Counted from the stretch's first letter, positions 8,547 to 18,395 are shown. The stretch: DNA of 64,000 nucleotides from Lachnospiraceae bacterium (GCA_017622575.1 JAGAQU010000062.1:1-64000); one strand, 5' to 3'. Made by a program: numbers and translations. The notes: generated from the sequence alone by a model not told the origin.

Positions 8547-9740
8547 TTATCTTTTAAAATATTCCACAATTTTTGTAACTGCCTGAATCACATCATCTAC
8601 GTCCTGATCCGTCATCGCATAATATAACGGCAGACTGATCTCTTCTTCATACAGTTTTTCCGCCTTCGGACAGAGTCCCTTTTGATATCCCAGTTTTTCA
8701 TAATAGGGAAAATAGTAAACAGGAATATAATGTACCTGACAGCAGATGTTTTCAGCAGCAAGTGCTTCAAAAAACTGTTTTCTGTCAATCTTTAATTTCT
8801 CGGGTATGATACGTAAAATATAAAGATGTCTTGTAGTATCTGACTGTGGAATCTCTTTCTGCACAAACAACTGAGGCAGTTTTGAAAACGCTTCATCATA
8901 TGCCTTGACAATTTCTTTTCTTCTTTTCATAAATAGAGGCAGTTTATCGAGCTGACTGATAATGAGTGCTGCCTGCATATCTGTCATTCGGTAGTTCATA
9001 CCGAGGGCTACCTGTTCATAATACCAGGGACCATCCGGCTCGTGCTCCATCTTTGCAGGATTTTTGGTAATCCCGTGGGATCTGTATAGCAGCAGTTTTT
9101 GGTAATACTCCTCACTGTTTGTGAGAACTGCTCCGCCCTCACCGCCTGTCACCGTTTTCACAGGATGAAAGCTTAATGTAGTCATATCTGCAATGGAACC
9201 GTTTTTCTTTCCATTATAGCTGGTCCCGATCACATGCGCTCCGTCTTCAATCAATACCAGATTATGTTTTCTGCAATGGGCAAGTAATCTGTCAAGTTCC
9301 ACAGACTGTCCGGTATAGTCCACTGCTACCACAGCCTTCGTCTTCTCTGTGGTAAGTGATTCCACATGAGCCGGATCAATATTGTAAGTTTCCTCATTGA
9401 TATCTGCAAATACCGGTTTTGCCCCACAGTAGAGAGCACAGTTGGCAGATGCTGCAAAGGTGATGGGTGTGGTGATCATCTCGTCACCGGCTCCTATTCC
9501 CGCCGCCTGACACGCCATATGAAGAGCTGCGGTTCCGTTACTGCAAACCACCGCATATTTGGCACCTGTCACTGCACACAGCTTCTTTTCCAATTCTTCA
9601 ATCTTAGGCCCACAGGTAAGATAATCGCTTTTCAGCACCTCTACCACTGCCTGGATATCTGCATCATCAATATATTGATGTCCATAAAAAATTTTTGTGC
9701 CGCGGATTGGTTTTCCTCCGCAAATTGCCGGTTTATCCAT
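8547..9740 (-). CDS. DegT/DnrJ/EryC1 aminotransferase, PseC-like
   Basis: PLP-dependent transaminase of nucleotide sugars, 397 residues. The N-terminal YGHQYIDDADIQAVVEVL and SDYLTCGPKIEELE blocks and Lys195 in FHPVKTVTGGEGG (PLP Schiff base) match UDP-4-keto-6-deoxy-sugar 4-aminotransferases of the PseC type, used in pseudaminic-acid or bacillosamine-like pathways. No PseB, PseF, PseH, PseG or PseI homologue is in this window, so the precise substrate is uncertain. The start at 9740 has AAGGAGAGATACAT. It lies 12 bases after the orphan Spo0A-C gene and 35 before a glycosyltransferase. Confidence 0.87.
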   Translation of the reverse strand: MDKPAICGGKPIRGTKIFYGHQYIDDADIQAVVEVLKSDYLTCGPKIEELEKKLCAVTGAKYAVVCSNGTAALHMACQAAGIGAGDEMITTPITFAASANCALYCGAKPVFADINEETYNIDPAHVESLTTEKTKAVVAVDYTGQSVELDRLLAHCRKHNLVLIEDGAHVIGTSYNGKKNGSIADMTTLSFHPVKTVTGGEGGAVLTNSEEYYQKLLLYRSHGITKNPAKMEHEPDGPWYYEQVALGMNYRMTDMQAALIISQLDKLPLFMKRRKEIVKAYDEAFSKLPQLFVQKEIPQSDTTRHLYILRIIPEKLKIDRKQFFEALAAENICCQVHYIPVYYFPYYEKLGYQKGLCPKAEKLYEEEISLPLYYAMTDQDVDDVIQAVTKIVEYFKR

Positions 9741-9752
9741 ATGTATCTCTCC

Positions 9753-10130
9753 TTATGAAGCTGCCTCTTTTATATGTACGAATGCAGCATCCGCAATAGC
9801 AGCAATATATTCACTGTTTGTCGGACGTCCCTGTCCACTTTCCATACAATAGCCAAACATTCTCTCAAAGGTACGCCTGTTTCCACGCTCCCATGAGATT
9901 TCAACCGCATTGCGAATAGCGCGTTCCACTTTACCATTAGTAGTATTATAACGCCTTGCAATCTCCGGGTAAAGCAGTTTAGTTACACTTCCCACTACTT
10001 TCATATCCTCTACTGCCATCATAACAGCTGTGCGCATATAGTGATATCCTCGTAAATGTACAGGAATACCCATATCGATCATCAGCTGCGAAACCACCTG
10101 CTCCAGTCTCTTCTCATCAATACATTCCAT
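9753..10130 (-). CDS. Stand-alone Spo0A C-terminal (effector) domain protein
   Basis: About 125 residues that align by eye along their whole length with the DNA-binding output domain of Spo0A: GIPVHLRGYHYMRTAV, VTKLLYPEIARRYNTT, VERAIRNAVEISWERG, MFGYCMESGQGRPTNSEY and IAAIAD. The phosphoacceptor receiver domain is absent. I start at the ATG at 10130, which has GGAGTGATAGGA upstream; longer N-terminal readings enter the previous gene and show no receiver sequence. By homology it could bind 0A-box-like DNA without phosphorylation control, or interfere with full Spo0A. It is the third gene of a tight cluster between a Ham1-like NTPase and a PseC-like aminotransferase. Confidence 0.88.
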   Translation of the reverse strand: MECIDEKRLEQVVSQLMIDMGIPVHLRGYHYMRTAVMMAVEDMKVVGSVTKLLYPEIARRYNTTNGKVERAIRNAVEISWERGNRRTFERMFGYCMESGQGRPTNSEYIAAIADAAFVHIKEAAS

Positions 10131-10227
10131 TCCTATCACTCCATACACTTCAAGGCAAAGCCCGATGTTTTCTTTTAAGTATAGGACAAGGCAACTATCG
10201 TGAAAAGTTGTTAAGCATCGCAAAAAT

Positions 10228-10863
10228 CTATATTCCAAGACAGTTTTCGAAGAATTTCCTGAATCCTTTTCCTGCCGCTACATCATCCAGTGCATCTGTC
10301 TCCAGATCATAATAATATTTTCCGCTGTCGATCTGAATTGAAATGCTGTCGAGCGGAAAACCGGGTATCCGTTTCTTATGAGGCGTATCTGTGAGCAGAA
10401 AAGGTTCTCCCCAAAGTTCTTCTCCCGTCCCCTCATAAACATGCTCCTCATCAAAAATGAGGCAAATTCCATTCTTATATCTTGCCAGAACAGTACCATA
10501 TTTTTTCACCAATTCTGTATAATGCTGTATCAGTTCCTCATCAGTAAGCCGCCGTTCTCCCCTTCCCCGCACATGAATGCCCGGTTGAAGTGCTTCCGGC
10601 AGCATTTCCCCTGTTTCATAATGCCAGAGGTATAGTCCTGAATCACAGGAAAATACAGGTTTCCCAAACAAATTGAAATAGGTCCTGGCCTTGATCTTTG
10701 CATTCTCCAGAGGATCTTTCCCGCTTTCTTCTATTTCAGACAAAACGATTTTCATCTTTAGGGCTGCCTCCGTAAGACCGATGATCTCACAGGGCAGCCC
10801 TTCAAGCGCACGTTTCATGAAACTCAACTTGGCCGGATTGCCGGTTCCATAAATCAGTTCCAT
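10228..10863 (-). CDS. Ham1/RdgB-like non-canonical purine NTP pyrophosphatase
   Basis: A 211-residue protein of the ITPase fold, likely removing ITP, XTP or similar damaged nucleotides. It has the N-terminal YGTGNPAKLSFMKRAL substrate loop, DPLENAKIKARTYF and the metal-site DSGLYLW. The remaining family motifs are divergent, and the C-terminal half (YGTVLARYKNGICLIF) differs from classical RdgB, so it may be a subfamily with another substrate. The start at 10863 follows GGAGATAGGAAA. It is 29 bases after the serine hydrolase gene and about 97 bases before the orphan Spo0A-C gene. Confidence 0.8.
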   Translation of the reverse strand: MELIYGTGNPAKLSFMKRALEGLPCEIIGLTEAALKMKIVLSEIEESGKDPLENAKIKARTYFNLFGKPVFSCDSGLYLWHYETGEMLPEALQPGIHVRGRGERRLTDEELIQHYTELVKKYGTVLARYKNGICLIFDEEHVYEGTGEELWGEPFLLTDTPHKKRIPGFPLDSISIQIDSGKYYYDLETDALDDVAAGKGFRKFFENCLGI

Positions 10864-10892
10864 TTTCCTATCTCCATATCAGCATCTCACCA

Positions 10893-12056
10893 TCAATCAT
10901 CCAGTGCAGCGTAAATAATCTGGCACATTTTTCTTCGGAGTTCAAGATCCCCACCCTGCTCAATCTGCTGCATATAAACCAGAGTCAGCTCTTCTTCCGG
11001 ATCAATAAAGAAATAAGTTCCGGGAAGACCGTCCCAACCGTATTCCCCAACGCTTCCGTTGCTGCCTGCTTTCGCAGGGTCTTTCATGACACGCATAAAA
11101 TTGCCGTATCCATAGCCCAGAATACTGTCAAAATCAATCGTTTTTTCCTGCTCCGGCGTAAGCTGATTCTTTGAAATATAATCAACAGTCTTTCTGCCGA
11201 GTATTCTCTTTCCCTGATAGGTTCCCTTTGCCGCCAGCATCTGTACAAAATGACTGTAATCTTCCAGAGTGGAATAAAGTCCGCCTCCGCCGGATTCAAT
11301 ATAAGGCGGCTTCGTAGGCGCATACATGTTAAGCCACGCATATGCTTTTTCATCTGACTCCCGCAGTCGACCCTTATCATCTATTCTGGAATACATCTGT
11401 GCAAGTCTTCCGTACTCCTCTTCCTTTACATAAAAACCTGTATCTTTCATCTCCAGCGGCTCAAAAATTTCTTTTTTCAAAAATTCACCATAGGGAACGC
11501 CTGTCACAACCTCCACCACTCCGGCAATCACATCTGCAGAGATCCCATAATGCCATCTTTCTCCGGGTTGAAATAAAAGAGGTACACTTCCCAGCGCATT
11601 GATAATATCAAGATTTGACATGTTGGCACCTTGAACAGCCTTTTCATGAAGCTCGTGATAGAGATCATCCATGATCCTCTCCGGCTCCGACATATCACCG
11701 GGATAGACAAGGCCGGATGTCATATTGAGCAGATGCTTTAACGTAATCGGCTTATCTGCATCTACAAGCCCGCGCATGGTAGCCACCTGCATATGTTCAT
11801 ATCCGGGAAGATATTTGGATACCGGATCAAAAACATCTACAAGTCCTCTCTCATACAGCATCATGAAAGCCACTGTGGTAATCGGCTTTGTCATGGAAAA
11901 AACTTTGTAAATACTGTCTTCCCTGTCAGACCCGTACACGTTTCTGAATTCCGTTTTTCCTTTGTGTTGCACAAGCAGGGAGGCACCTTTTATACGTTCC
12001 TCCTGCATCTCCTTTTCAAACAGTGCATCCAGCTGTTTTAACTGTTTTTGGTTCAT
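10893..12056 (-). CDS. Serine hydrolase, class C beta-lactamase-like
   Basis: A 387-residue enzyme of the penicillin-binding/beta-lactamase fold. The catalytic SxxK is SMTK near residue 54. The Tyr motif is HYGISADV, with Ile where many relatives have Asn, and a YGWDGLPG block stands in the place of the third motif. There is no signal peptide or membrane span, so it is probably a cytoplasmic esterase or peptidase-like member (EstB/DAP type) rather than a secreted beta-lactamase. The start has GGAGATGATTTTTAA. It follows the histidine kinase gene by 18 bases and is probably part of the same transcript. Confidence 0.85.
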   Translation of the reverse strand: MNQKQLKQLDALFEKEMQEERIKGASLLVQHKGKTEFRNVYGSDREDSIYKVFSMTKPITTVAFMMLYERGLVDVFDPVSKYLPGYEHMQVATMRGLVDADKPITLKHLLNMTSGLVYPGDMSEPERIMDDLYHELHEKAVQGANMSNLDIINALGSVPLLFQPGERWHYGISADVIAGVVEVVTGVPYGEFLKKEIFEPLEMKDTGFYVKEEEYGRLAQMYSRIDDKGRLRESDEKAYAWLNMYAPTKPPYIESGGGGLYSTLEDYSHFVQMLAAKGTYQGKRILGRKTVDYISKNQLTPEQEKTIDFDSILGYGYGNFMRVMKDPAKAGSNGSVGEYGWDGLPGTYFFIDPEEELTLVYMQQIEQGGDLELRRKMCQIIYAALDD

Positions 12057-12074
12057 TTAAAAATCATCTCCACC

Positions 12075-13454
12075 TTATTTGAATTTGGCATCTCTCACTG
12101 CCGGAAAGGATACCGTTATTTCCGTCCCCTCACCCGGTTCACTTCTCAATGAGATTGTTGCATCTAATTTTATCAGAATATGCTTTACAATTGCAAGCCC
12201 CAGGCCTGTTCCCCCCGTAGATTTGCTTCTGCTCTTATCTACGCGGTAAAAACGTTCAAAGATTCTTTCCTGATGTTCCCTCGGGATGCCGATTCCTGTA
12301 TCCTTTACAGTAAGAATCGCCGTGTCCAGTCGATCCTCCACGATAACGGTAACACTTCCATTTTCCCTGTTATAACGTATGGCATTATCGCAGAGATTGT
12401 AAAGAACTTCCTCCACCATCTGTTTGGTAGCCATAATAACAGTATTCTCGCCCTCTGCCGTTAATGTGACGTGGTGTTTTTCGGCGTTGATCTGCAGCAT
12501 ACCGACGCAGACCCTAGCACTGTCAAGCAGATTAATAGGCTCCAGTATTTCACTGTTTTCTGAGTCATCCAGTTCTGACAACCGGATCACATCATTGATC
12601 AAGGTAAGCAGTCTTCCCGCACTTTTATGGATTTCTCCGCAGAACCTCCTGATTTCCCCTTCATCGATCACCATGCCGTTTTCAATCAATTCAGAGTATC
12701 CTGAAATAGCAGTCAATGGCGTTTTCAGTTCATGGGAAACATTCGCCGTAAATTCCTGACGAAGCTTTGCATTTTCCAGCACATCATCATGCTGTCTTTT
12801 GATTGCATCAATAAAGGGTTTCATTTCCTCGTAGGATTCTACCTGATCGATATTTTCCGCGTTTTCCGCAATCTGCTTTACCGGCTGCATGATCCCCTCT
12901 GCCATATAATGAGCAAGTACACCACAGATAAAAACAAGACACACTACTATCACAAGCAGATAAGGCACAGCATACTCCATCAGCATATAGATGCTGTCTG
13001 CGTCCTTTGCCACTCTGAGAACGCACCCATTCTCAAGAAGTATGGCATAATAGTAAGTATTTTTGTCCAGAGTGTCGGATTTTCTGATGTTTTTTCCTTC
13101 TCCAGCCTCAAAAGCATCCTTCACCTCCGGTCTGTTTTTATGATTCGTCAGTTTTTCTGCCGGCACCGCCGAATCATATACCGCACTTCCATCTGCTGCT
13201 ATCACCGTGATTCTGATATCATCCCCGGCAAGTTCCTCCTCAAAGGAAACCATTTTCTGTCTGATATCATCTCCCTCTGTCACTCTGTCACTGTCTGTTT
13301 CCAGATAATATACCATGGACTTTGCATATATGCGAAGGTCGTCCAAAATCTGTTTTTTCAGCAAATTATAACAAACAGCTACCGTCAGCAATAATGTAAC
13401 CAATATTGCCAAAGTAGCTGTTGAGAAAAGTCTTTTATTAATTTTTCTTTTCAT
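12075..13454 (-). CDS. phoR: PhoR-like sensor histidine kinase
   Basis: A 459-residue membrane kinase. Parts in order: first membrane span at about 10-30, an extracytoplasmic sensor of about 130 residues, second span at 160-182, HAMP-like linker, HisKA with His241 in SHELKTPL, and HATPase with N (NLCDNAIRYN), G1 (DTGIGI) and G2 (GTGLGLAI) boxes. It is the partner of the response regulator 13 bases upstream. Position next to a Na/Pi symporter and pstSCAB-phoU makes phosphate starvation its likely signal; that assignment is by context and general similarity to PhoR. Confidence 0.85.
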   Translation of the reverse strand: MKRKINKRLFSTATLAILVTLLLTVAVCYNLLKKQILDDLRIYAKSMVYYLETDSDRVTEGDDIRQKMVSFEEELAGDDIRITVIAADGSAVYDSAVPAEKLTNHKNRPEVKDAFEAGEGKNIRKSDTLDKNTYYYAILLENGCVLRVAKDADSIYMLMEYAVPYLLVIVVCLVFICGVLAHYMAEGIMQPVKQIAENAENIDQVESYEEMKPFIDAIKRQHDDVLENAKLRQEFTANVSHELKTPLTAISGYSELIENGMVIDEGEIRRFCGEIHKSAGRLLTLINDVIRLSELDDSENSEILEPINLLDSARVCVGMLQINAEKHHVTLTAEGENTVIMATKQMVEEVLYNLCDNAIRYNRENGSVTVIVEDRLDTAILTVKDTGIGIPREHQERIFERFYRVDKSRSKSTGGTGLGLAIVKHILIKLDATISLRSEPGEGTEITVSFPAVRDAKFK

Positions 13455-13467
13455 TTACATTTATCCT

Positions 13468-14142
13468 TTATGCATTAAATATGTAACCCACATTACGTAC
13501 TGTCCTGATCATACTTCCGGCTTCCCCCAGTTTCTGGCGCAGCGTTTTAATATGCATGTCAAGAGTTCGGGATTCTCCCTCAAAGTTAGTTCCCCAGACT
13601 TTTTCCAAAATATCTTCCCTTGAAGTCACAATTCCCGCATTATTCATCAGAAGCTTAAGAAGTTCATACTCTTTATAAGTCAGTTCACAGCCTGCACTGT
13701 TCACGGTTACTCTGTGCTTTTCATCATCCATACAGATCTGTCCAATGGTGATCACTTTCTCCTGCTGCTCCTTGCTTGTCCTGCGAAGCAATGCCTTCAC
13801 TCTGGAAATCAGTTCCATAATTCCAAAGGGTTTTGTCAGATAATCATCTGCTCCGATATCCAGTCCTCTCACCTTATCGATTTCTGTCGTCTTTGCCGTC
13901 ACCAAAATGATGGGAAGCTGTCTTCCCCGTTTACTTTGTCGAATGTTTTTCACAATCGTAAGGCCATCCGCATCGGGAAGCATGATATCGAGCAAAAGAA
14001 GGTCAGGTTCCTTTTGATCCAGCGCTTTGTTGAAATCACCGGCAGTTTCGAACTCCTCTACCTCAAAGCCCGAATTCTTAAGAGCGATCACTTCAATCTC
14101 CCTGATATTCTTATCATCCTCTACAACATAAATCAGTGACAT
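13468..14142 (-). CDS. PhoB/PhoP-like response regulator
   Basis: A 224-residue OmpR-family regulator. The receiver domain has the acidic pair Glu8-Asp9, the phosphoacceptor Asp52 in LLLLDIMLPD and Lys104. The C-terminal winged helix shows ELTYKEYELLKLLM and the TLDMHIKTLRQKLGE recognition region. It probably binds the 11-bp-periodic PHO box in front of pstS, 6.3 kb upstream in the same locus. It starts 13 bases after the Na/Pi symporter gene and is followed 13 bases later by its kinase. Confidence 0.88.
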   Translation of the reverse strand: MSLIYVVEDDKNIREIEVIALKNSGFEVEEFETAGDFNKALDQKEPDLLLLDIMLPDADGLTIVKNIRQSKRGRQLPIILVTAKTTEIDKVRGLDIGADDYLTKPFGIMELISRVKALLRRTSKEQQEKVITIGQICMDDEKHRVTVNSAGCELTYKEYELLKLLMNNAGIVTSREDILEKVWGTNFEGESRTLDMHIKTLRQKLGEAGSMIRTVRNVGYIFNA

Positions 14143-14154
14143 ACTTTTCCTTCC

Positions 14155-15927
14155 TTAGGGCAGCTGATAACGCTCTTTTAAATGTTCTACCTCTGAGGTA
14201 AAAGCCACGTTATCCTTACTGGATATGGTTTCCTGATACTCGTGGGTATCAAAGTTTTCTTCATTTAATTGTAACAGAGAAAGTGCTATATTGGAACAAT
14301 GGTCAGATACCCTCTCATAATTAGTGGTGATATCTGAAAGGATAAATCCCATTTCAATCGTACACTTGCCTTTGCGCAGCCTCTTCATATGACGCTTCTT
14401 TACTTCCACGCTCAAGCCATCAATCACTTCTTCCAAAGGCTCTATCATTGCCGCAAGCTTCAAGTCTTCTTCCTGGAATACCAGTACGGAAGTGCTTACA
14501 ATATCTTTGATCGCTCCCGTATAAATTGCCAGTTCCTCCTGTGCTTTCTTTGAGAATGACAATTCCTTTTCATACATCTCCCTGGCAGATTCCATAATAT
14601 TGATAGCATGATCGGAAATTCTTTCAAAATCACCGATACTGTGGAGAAGCACCGAAAGCTGCTGGCTGTCTTTTTCCGTCAGATGCCTACTGCTTAATTT
14701 CACCAGATAAGTGCCGATTTCATCCTCATAGTGATCCACCACATTCTCCAGTTCTATCACTTTTTCCGCTGCCTGCTTGTCATATTTGTCAATCATCTGA
14801 ATGGCGAGGAACAAAGCTTCCTTTGAATATTCAGCCATGTCTACCGCAACATTCTTACACTGCTCCAGAGCAAAGCCCGGTGTATTTAAAAACCGGGGAT
14901 CGAGCAGTTGAATTTCTTTTTTATCATGAACACTTTCCTGCTTTTCTTCCTCTGTTTCCGGTATCGTCAGATATGCCAGTTTTTCAAGGATTGAAGAAAC
15001 AGGGAACATGATCACTACCGCCGCCACATTAAAAGCCGTATGAATCACGGCAATCCCCAACGCACTGGCCGCCTCATTTAAAAACGCAAAATGCACAAAA
15101 GCATTCACAGCATAGAATACAACCATAAATGCGACTGTTTTAATAATATTGTAATACAAGTGTACAAGCGCTGCCCGTTTCGCATTCTTACTGGCACCTG
15201 CACTTGAGAGCATAGCAGTCACACAAGTACCTACATTCTGTCCCATTATGATGGGAATGGCCGTCGCATAACTCACAACACCGGTAGCGCAAAGTGCCTG
15301 CAAAATACCGATGGAGGCCGATGAGGACTGAATGATCGCCGTTAAGACAAGCCCCACCAGCATACCCAGCACAGGGTTGGAAAACATAAGCAGAATATGG
15401 GAAAACTCCGGCATTTCGGAAAGAGGTTCCACCGCTGTCGACATGGTATCCATACCAAACATCAAAACCGCAAATCCGATCAGAATGGTTCCGATGTTCT
15501 TATGTTTCTCCTTATTGCCCATACTGAGGAGTGCCACGCCTATAATCGCCAGAATCGGAGAAAAGGAGGTTGGTTTCAGAAGCTTCAGGAAGAAGCTTGT
15601 ACCGCCAACATCCGTAAGACTTAAAATCCAAGCTGTCACCGTAGTACCGACGTTGGCACCCAGGATGACTCCAACAGCCTGTGACAGCTTCATAATTCCG
15701 GAATTTACAAAACCTACCACCATAACCGTGGTAGCCGATGAAGACTGAATGACAGCCGTAACTCCTGCACCGAGAAGCACCGCCATCAGTTTATTACTGG
15801 TGAGTTTTTCAAGAATGTGCTCCAGCTTACCGCCTGATGCCTTTTTTAATCCGTCGCCCAGTACTTCCATTCCATACAGGAACAGAGCCAGACCACCAAT
15901 CATAGTTAACAGCGAAAAAATGTCCAT
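14155..15927 (-). CDS. Na/Pi cotransporter family protein with PhoU-like domain
   Basis: A 590-residue protein for sodium-driven phosphate movement across the membrane. Two inverted PNaS repeats carry the signature QSSSA (VTAVIQSSSATTVMV and LTAIIQSSSASIGIL), with about eight membrane spans in residues 1-315. From about 340 onward a helical PhoU-like domain follows (YEDEIGTYLVKLSSRHL, GDFERISDHAINIMES). It therefore joins transporter and regulator in one chain. A 106-base gap from phoU contains AT-rich promoter-like sequence, but the locus keeps one direction. The start has CGGAGGGATGAA. Confidence 0.92.
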   Translation of the reverse strand: MDIFSLLTMIGGLALFLYGMEVLGDGLKKASGGKLEHILEKLTSNKLMAVLLGAGVTAVIQSSSATTVMVVGFVNSGIMKLSQAVGVILGANVGTTVTAWILSLTDVGGTSFFLKLLKPTSFSPILAIIGVALLSMGNKEKHKNIGTILIGFAVLMFGMDTMSTAVEPLSEMPEFSHILLMFSNPVLGMLVGLVLTAIIQSSSASIGILQALCATGVVSYATAIPIIMGQNVGTCVTAMLSSAGASKNAKRAALVHLYYNIIKTVAFMVVFYAVNAFVHFAFLNEAASALGIAVIHTAFNVAAVVIMFPVSSILEKLAYLTIPETEEEKQESVHDKKEIQLLDPRFLNTPGFALEQCKNVAVDMAEYSKEALFLAIQMIDKYDKQAAEKVIELENVVDHYEDEIGTYLVKLSSRHLTEKDSQQLSVLLHSIGDFERISDHAINIMESAREMYEKELSFSKKAQEELAIYTGAIKDIVSTSVLVFQEEDLKLAAMIEPLEEVIDGLSVEVKKRHMKRLRKGKCTIEMGFILSDITTNYERVSDHCSNIALSLLQLNEENFDTHEYQETISSKDNVAFTSEVEHLKERYQLP

Positions 15928-16033
15928 TTCATCCCTCCGGGTTTTCGTATAAAACGCACTTTGGTATTCATTTTACACTATTTGTAACCTTTTGGGTATA
16001 AAAATTTTCATTTCTTTACAAAATGCTTATCTA

Positions 16034-16696
16034 TTACAGCAATCTCATATCTCTGATATTGCCTGTTTCCTGAAAAATTTCCCATTCTCCGATATTTACG
16101 GCGTGATCTCCGATCTTTTCCAGATATTTGGCTATCATGAGGATATCTGTCAATTCATCCACATCTCCTGCCTCTTTTTTCAAGGACTCAATGACATCTG
16201 TTTTTACCTGGTTAAAAAGTTCATCTACCTCGTCATCCTTCCTGATCACTTCCTGCGCTGCTTCCTGATCCCTGTCCACAAATGCACTTACGGCTGTAAG
16301 GATCATCTCCTTTGCCGCATCAATCATGGGAAGCAGATGAGCGGAGTATCCTGAAAGTTCTTTCATATTGAGACGAAGTAAAAGCTCTGCCATATCTGCA
16401 ACATGATCACCCACTCTCTCAATGTCCGTAACAACCTTAAGGCTGGCCGTTACCACCCTCAGATCACTTACAATAGGTTGTTGCTTTGTGATGAGGAACA
16501 GACACTGTGATTCAATTTCTCTCTGTTTCTTATTGATTTCCTTATCGATCGCAATGATTTTTCTGAGTTCTTCCTCATCTTTCTTTTCATATGACTCAAA
16601 GAGTCTCTCATAATTCTGTGTGGCCCGCTGTGCCATACCGGTAACATTTTCTTTTAACTGTCTTAATTCATTAAAAAACACTGTTCTTGGTGACAT
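16034..16696 (-). CDS. phoU: Phosphate signalling complex protein PhoU
   Basis: A 220-residue all-helical protein with two PhoU repeats; E/DxxxD-type metal motifs are visible in each (DIERVGDHVADMAE and YLEKIGDHAVNIGEW). In other bacteria it links PstB activity to PhoR and keeps the regulon off when phosphate is plentiful. I begin at the ATG at 16696 because GAGGAGGAAAGCGAAA precedes it and the protein then opens with the family-like SPRTVFFNELRQLKENV; an upstream in-frame ATG would add 37 residues overlapping pstB. It lies 28 bases after pstB. Confidence 0.94.
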   Translation of the reverse strand: MSPRTVFFNELRQLKENVTGMAQRATQNYERLFESYEKKDEEELRKIIAIDKEINKKQREIESQCLFLITKQQPIVSDLRVVTASLKVVTDIERVGDHVADMAELLLRLNMKELSGYSAHLLPMIDAAKEMILTAVSAFVDRDQEAAQEVIRKDDEVDELFNQVKTDVIESLKKEAGDVDELTDILMIAKYLEKIGDHAVNIGEWEIFQETGNIRDMRLL

Positions 16697-16724
16697 TTTC
16701 GCTTTCCTCCTCAGGTAGGACGCA

Positions 16725-17489
16725 TCAGCCGAAACGTCCTGTAATATAGTCTTCTGTCCTCTTATCTTTTGGCCTCGAGAAAATATTATCGGTAGTATCA
16801 AATTCAATCACTTCTCCTACCAGAAAGAATGCCGTATAATCTGAAACTCTGACTGCCTGCTGCATATTGTGTGTTACTACTACTACCGTATATTTCTTTT
16901 TTAATTCTTCCATCAGTTCCTCAACCTTTAACGTGGAAATAGGGTCAAGTGCCGATGTGGGTTCATCCATCAGAAGGAGCTCCGGCTCTACCGCCAGAGC
17001 TCTCGCAATGCAGAGTCTCTGCTGCTGACCACCCGAAAGTCCAAGTGCCGACTTTTTCAGCCGGTCCTTTACCTCGTCAAAAATGGCAGCTCCGCGCAGA
17101 GATGTCTCCACAATCTCATCAAGCTTTACTTTGTTTTTAATACCATGAATTCTGGGACCGTAAGCAATATTATCATAAATACTCATAGGAAAAGGATTGG
17201 GCTGTTGGAACACCATGCCCATTTTCTTACGGAGCAGAGTAGTATCTACCTTGGGATCATAAATATCCTCCCCGTCGAGAAATACCTTGCCGTCTATTTT
17301 TACACAGTCGATCAGATCATTCATTCTGTTCAGTGTTTTCAGAAAAGTAGATTTTCCGCAGCCGGAAGGTCCGATAAATGCAGTCACCGCACCGGGTGAT
17401 ATTTTCATATTGATATCCTTTAATGCATGATTTTCACCGTAATGTAGATTCAGGTGTTCCGTAATGATTTTATATTGATTTTCACTCAT
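16725..17489 (-). CDS. pstB: Phosphate ABC transporter ATP-binding protein
   Basis: ATPase of the high-affinity phosphate importer, 254 residues, cytoplasmic. Walker A is GPSGCGKST (about 40-48), the PstB-typical TLNRMNDLI follows, then the ABC signature LSGGQQQR, Walker [13 protein letters not shown] and the switch histidine in [10 protein letters not shown]. Full length for the family. The start has AGGAGTAGAAAAT. It follows pstA by 33 bases. Confidence 0.97.
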   Translation of the reverse strand: MSENQYKIITEHLNLHYGENHALKDINMKISPGAVTAFIGPSGCGKSTFLKTLNRMNDLIDCVKIDGKVFLDGEDIYDPKVDTTLLRKKMGMVFQQPNPFPMSIYDNIAYGPRIHGIKNKVKLDEIVETSLRGAAIFDEVKDRLKKSALGLSGGQQQRLCIARALAVEPELLLMDEPTSALDPISTLKVEELMEELKKKYTVVVVTHNMQQAVRVSDYTAFFLVGEVIEFDTTDNIFSRPKDKRTEDYITGRFG

Positions 17490-17522
17490 ATTTTCTACTC
17501 CTGTTTTTCTCCATCCTTTTGC

Positions 17523-18395
17523 TCAATCCACTTTACTGACATCAAATTTCTTTGCCAGATATTTGGTAAGAAAATTGATAAAGAGTACAATGATAAGAAG
17601 CACTACCGCAATTCCGAATGCGGTGGAGTACTCTGCCTTTGCCATACTAAGGTACAATTGAATCGTAAGAGTTCCTCCCGACTCCATGATTTTCGTGAGA
17701 AATCCCATTCCTGATTTCGGCAGAAGATATCCGCTTCCTGCCGTAAACAGAAGTGCTGCCGACTCCCCTACAATACGACCGATTGCAAGAATGACACCCG
17801 TAATGATGCCCGGCATGGCAGATGGAAGCAGAATCGTTCTTATCATATACCATTTAGTAGCACCCATTCCCAGCGCACCGCTTCTGTAGCTGTCCGGCAC
17901 TGTCTTTAGAGCTTCCTGAGTGTTTCTGGTAATCAGCGGGAGCACCATGATTGTCAGGGTCAGAGATCCTGTCAGAATCGAATATCCGAATCCCATCACA
18001 TTTCCAAAAAACACCATTCCAAACAGACCAAAGATAATGGAAGGGATTCCTGATAAAGTCTCCGTGGTAAATTCAATGGCACGCACCAGTTTCCCCGGCT
18101 TTGCATATTCATTCAGGTAAATGGCGGAACCGATTCCCACCGGTGTAGCAATCAGAAGAGTGATCACAATGATGTAGAGTGTATTTACAATATTTCCTGC
18201 AATGCCCACCGTCTTTTTCAAAGTGCTGGTAACCGTTGTAAGGAATGAAAAATTCACACTGCCGATTCCTTTTATAAACACATAACCGATAATGCCGATC
18301 AGCAGAATCACCGAAAATCCGGCTGAAATATAGATCAGTATTTTAATGATGATATCCGATATTCTGGCTTTGCCGTTCATTATACTGTCATTCAT
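17523..18395 (-). CDS. pstA: Phosphate ABC transporter permease PstA
   Basis: A 290-residue inner-membrane subunit with six predicted spans and the MetI-type cytoplasmic loop (GALGMGATKWYMIRTILLPSAMPGIITG) that docks on PstB. The start codon overlaps the end of pstC by eight bases, indicating translational coupling. GGGAGATAAAAATC is the ribosome binding site. Confidence 0.95.
   Translation of the reverse strand: MNDSIMNGKARISDIIIKILIYISAGFSVILLIGIIGYVFIKGIGSVNFSFLTTVTSTLKKTVGIAGNIVNTLYIIVITLLIATPVGIGSAIYLNEYAKPGKLVRAIEFTTETLSGIPSIIFGLFGMVFFGNVMGFGYSILTGSLTLTIMVLPLITRNTQEALKTVPDSYRSGALGMGATKWYMIRTILLPSAMPGIITGVILAIGRIVGESAALLFTAGSGYLLPKSGMGFLTKIMESGGTLTIQLYLSMAKAEYSTAFGIAVVLLIIVLFINFLTKYLAKKFDVSKVD

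Noticed and set aside
10131..10238. N-terminal 36 residues of a longer Spo0A-C protein
   Set aside because: The sequence overlaps the end of the Ham1-like gene, shows no receiver motif, and an internal ATG has a good ribosome binding site.
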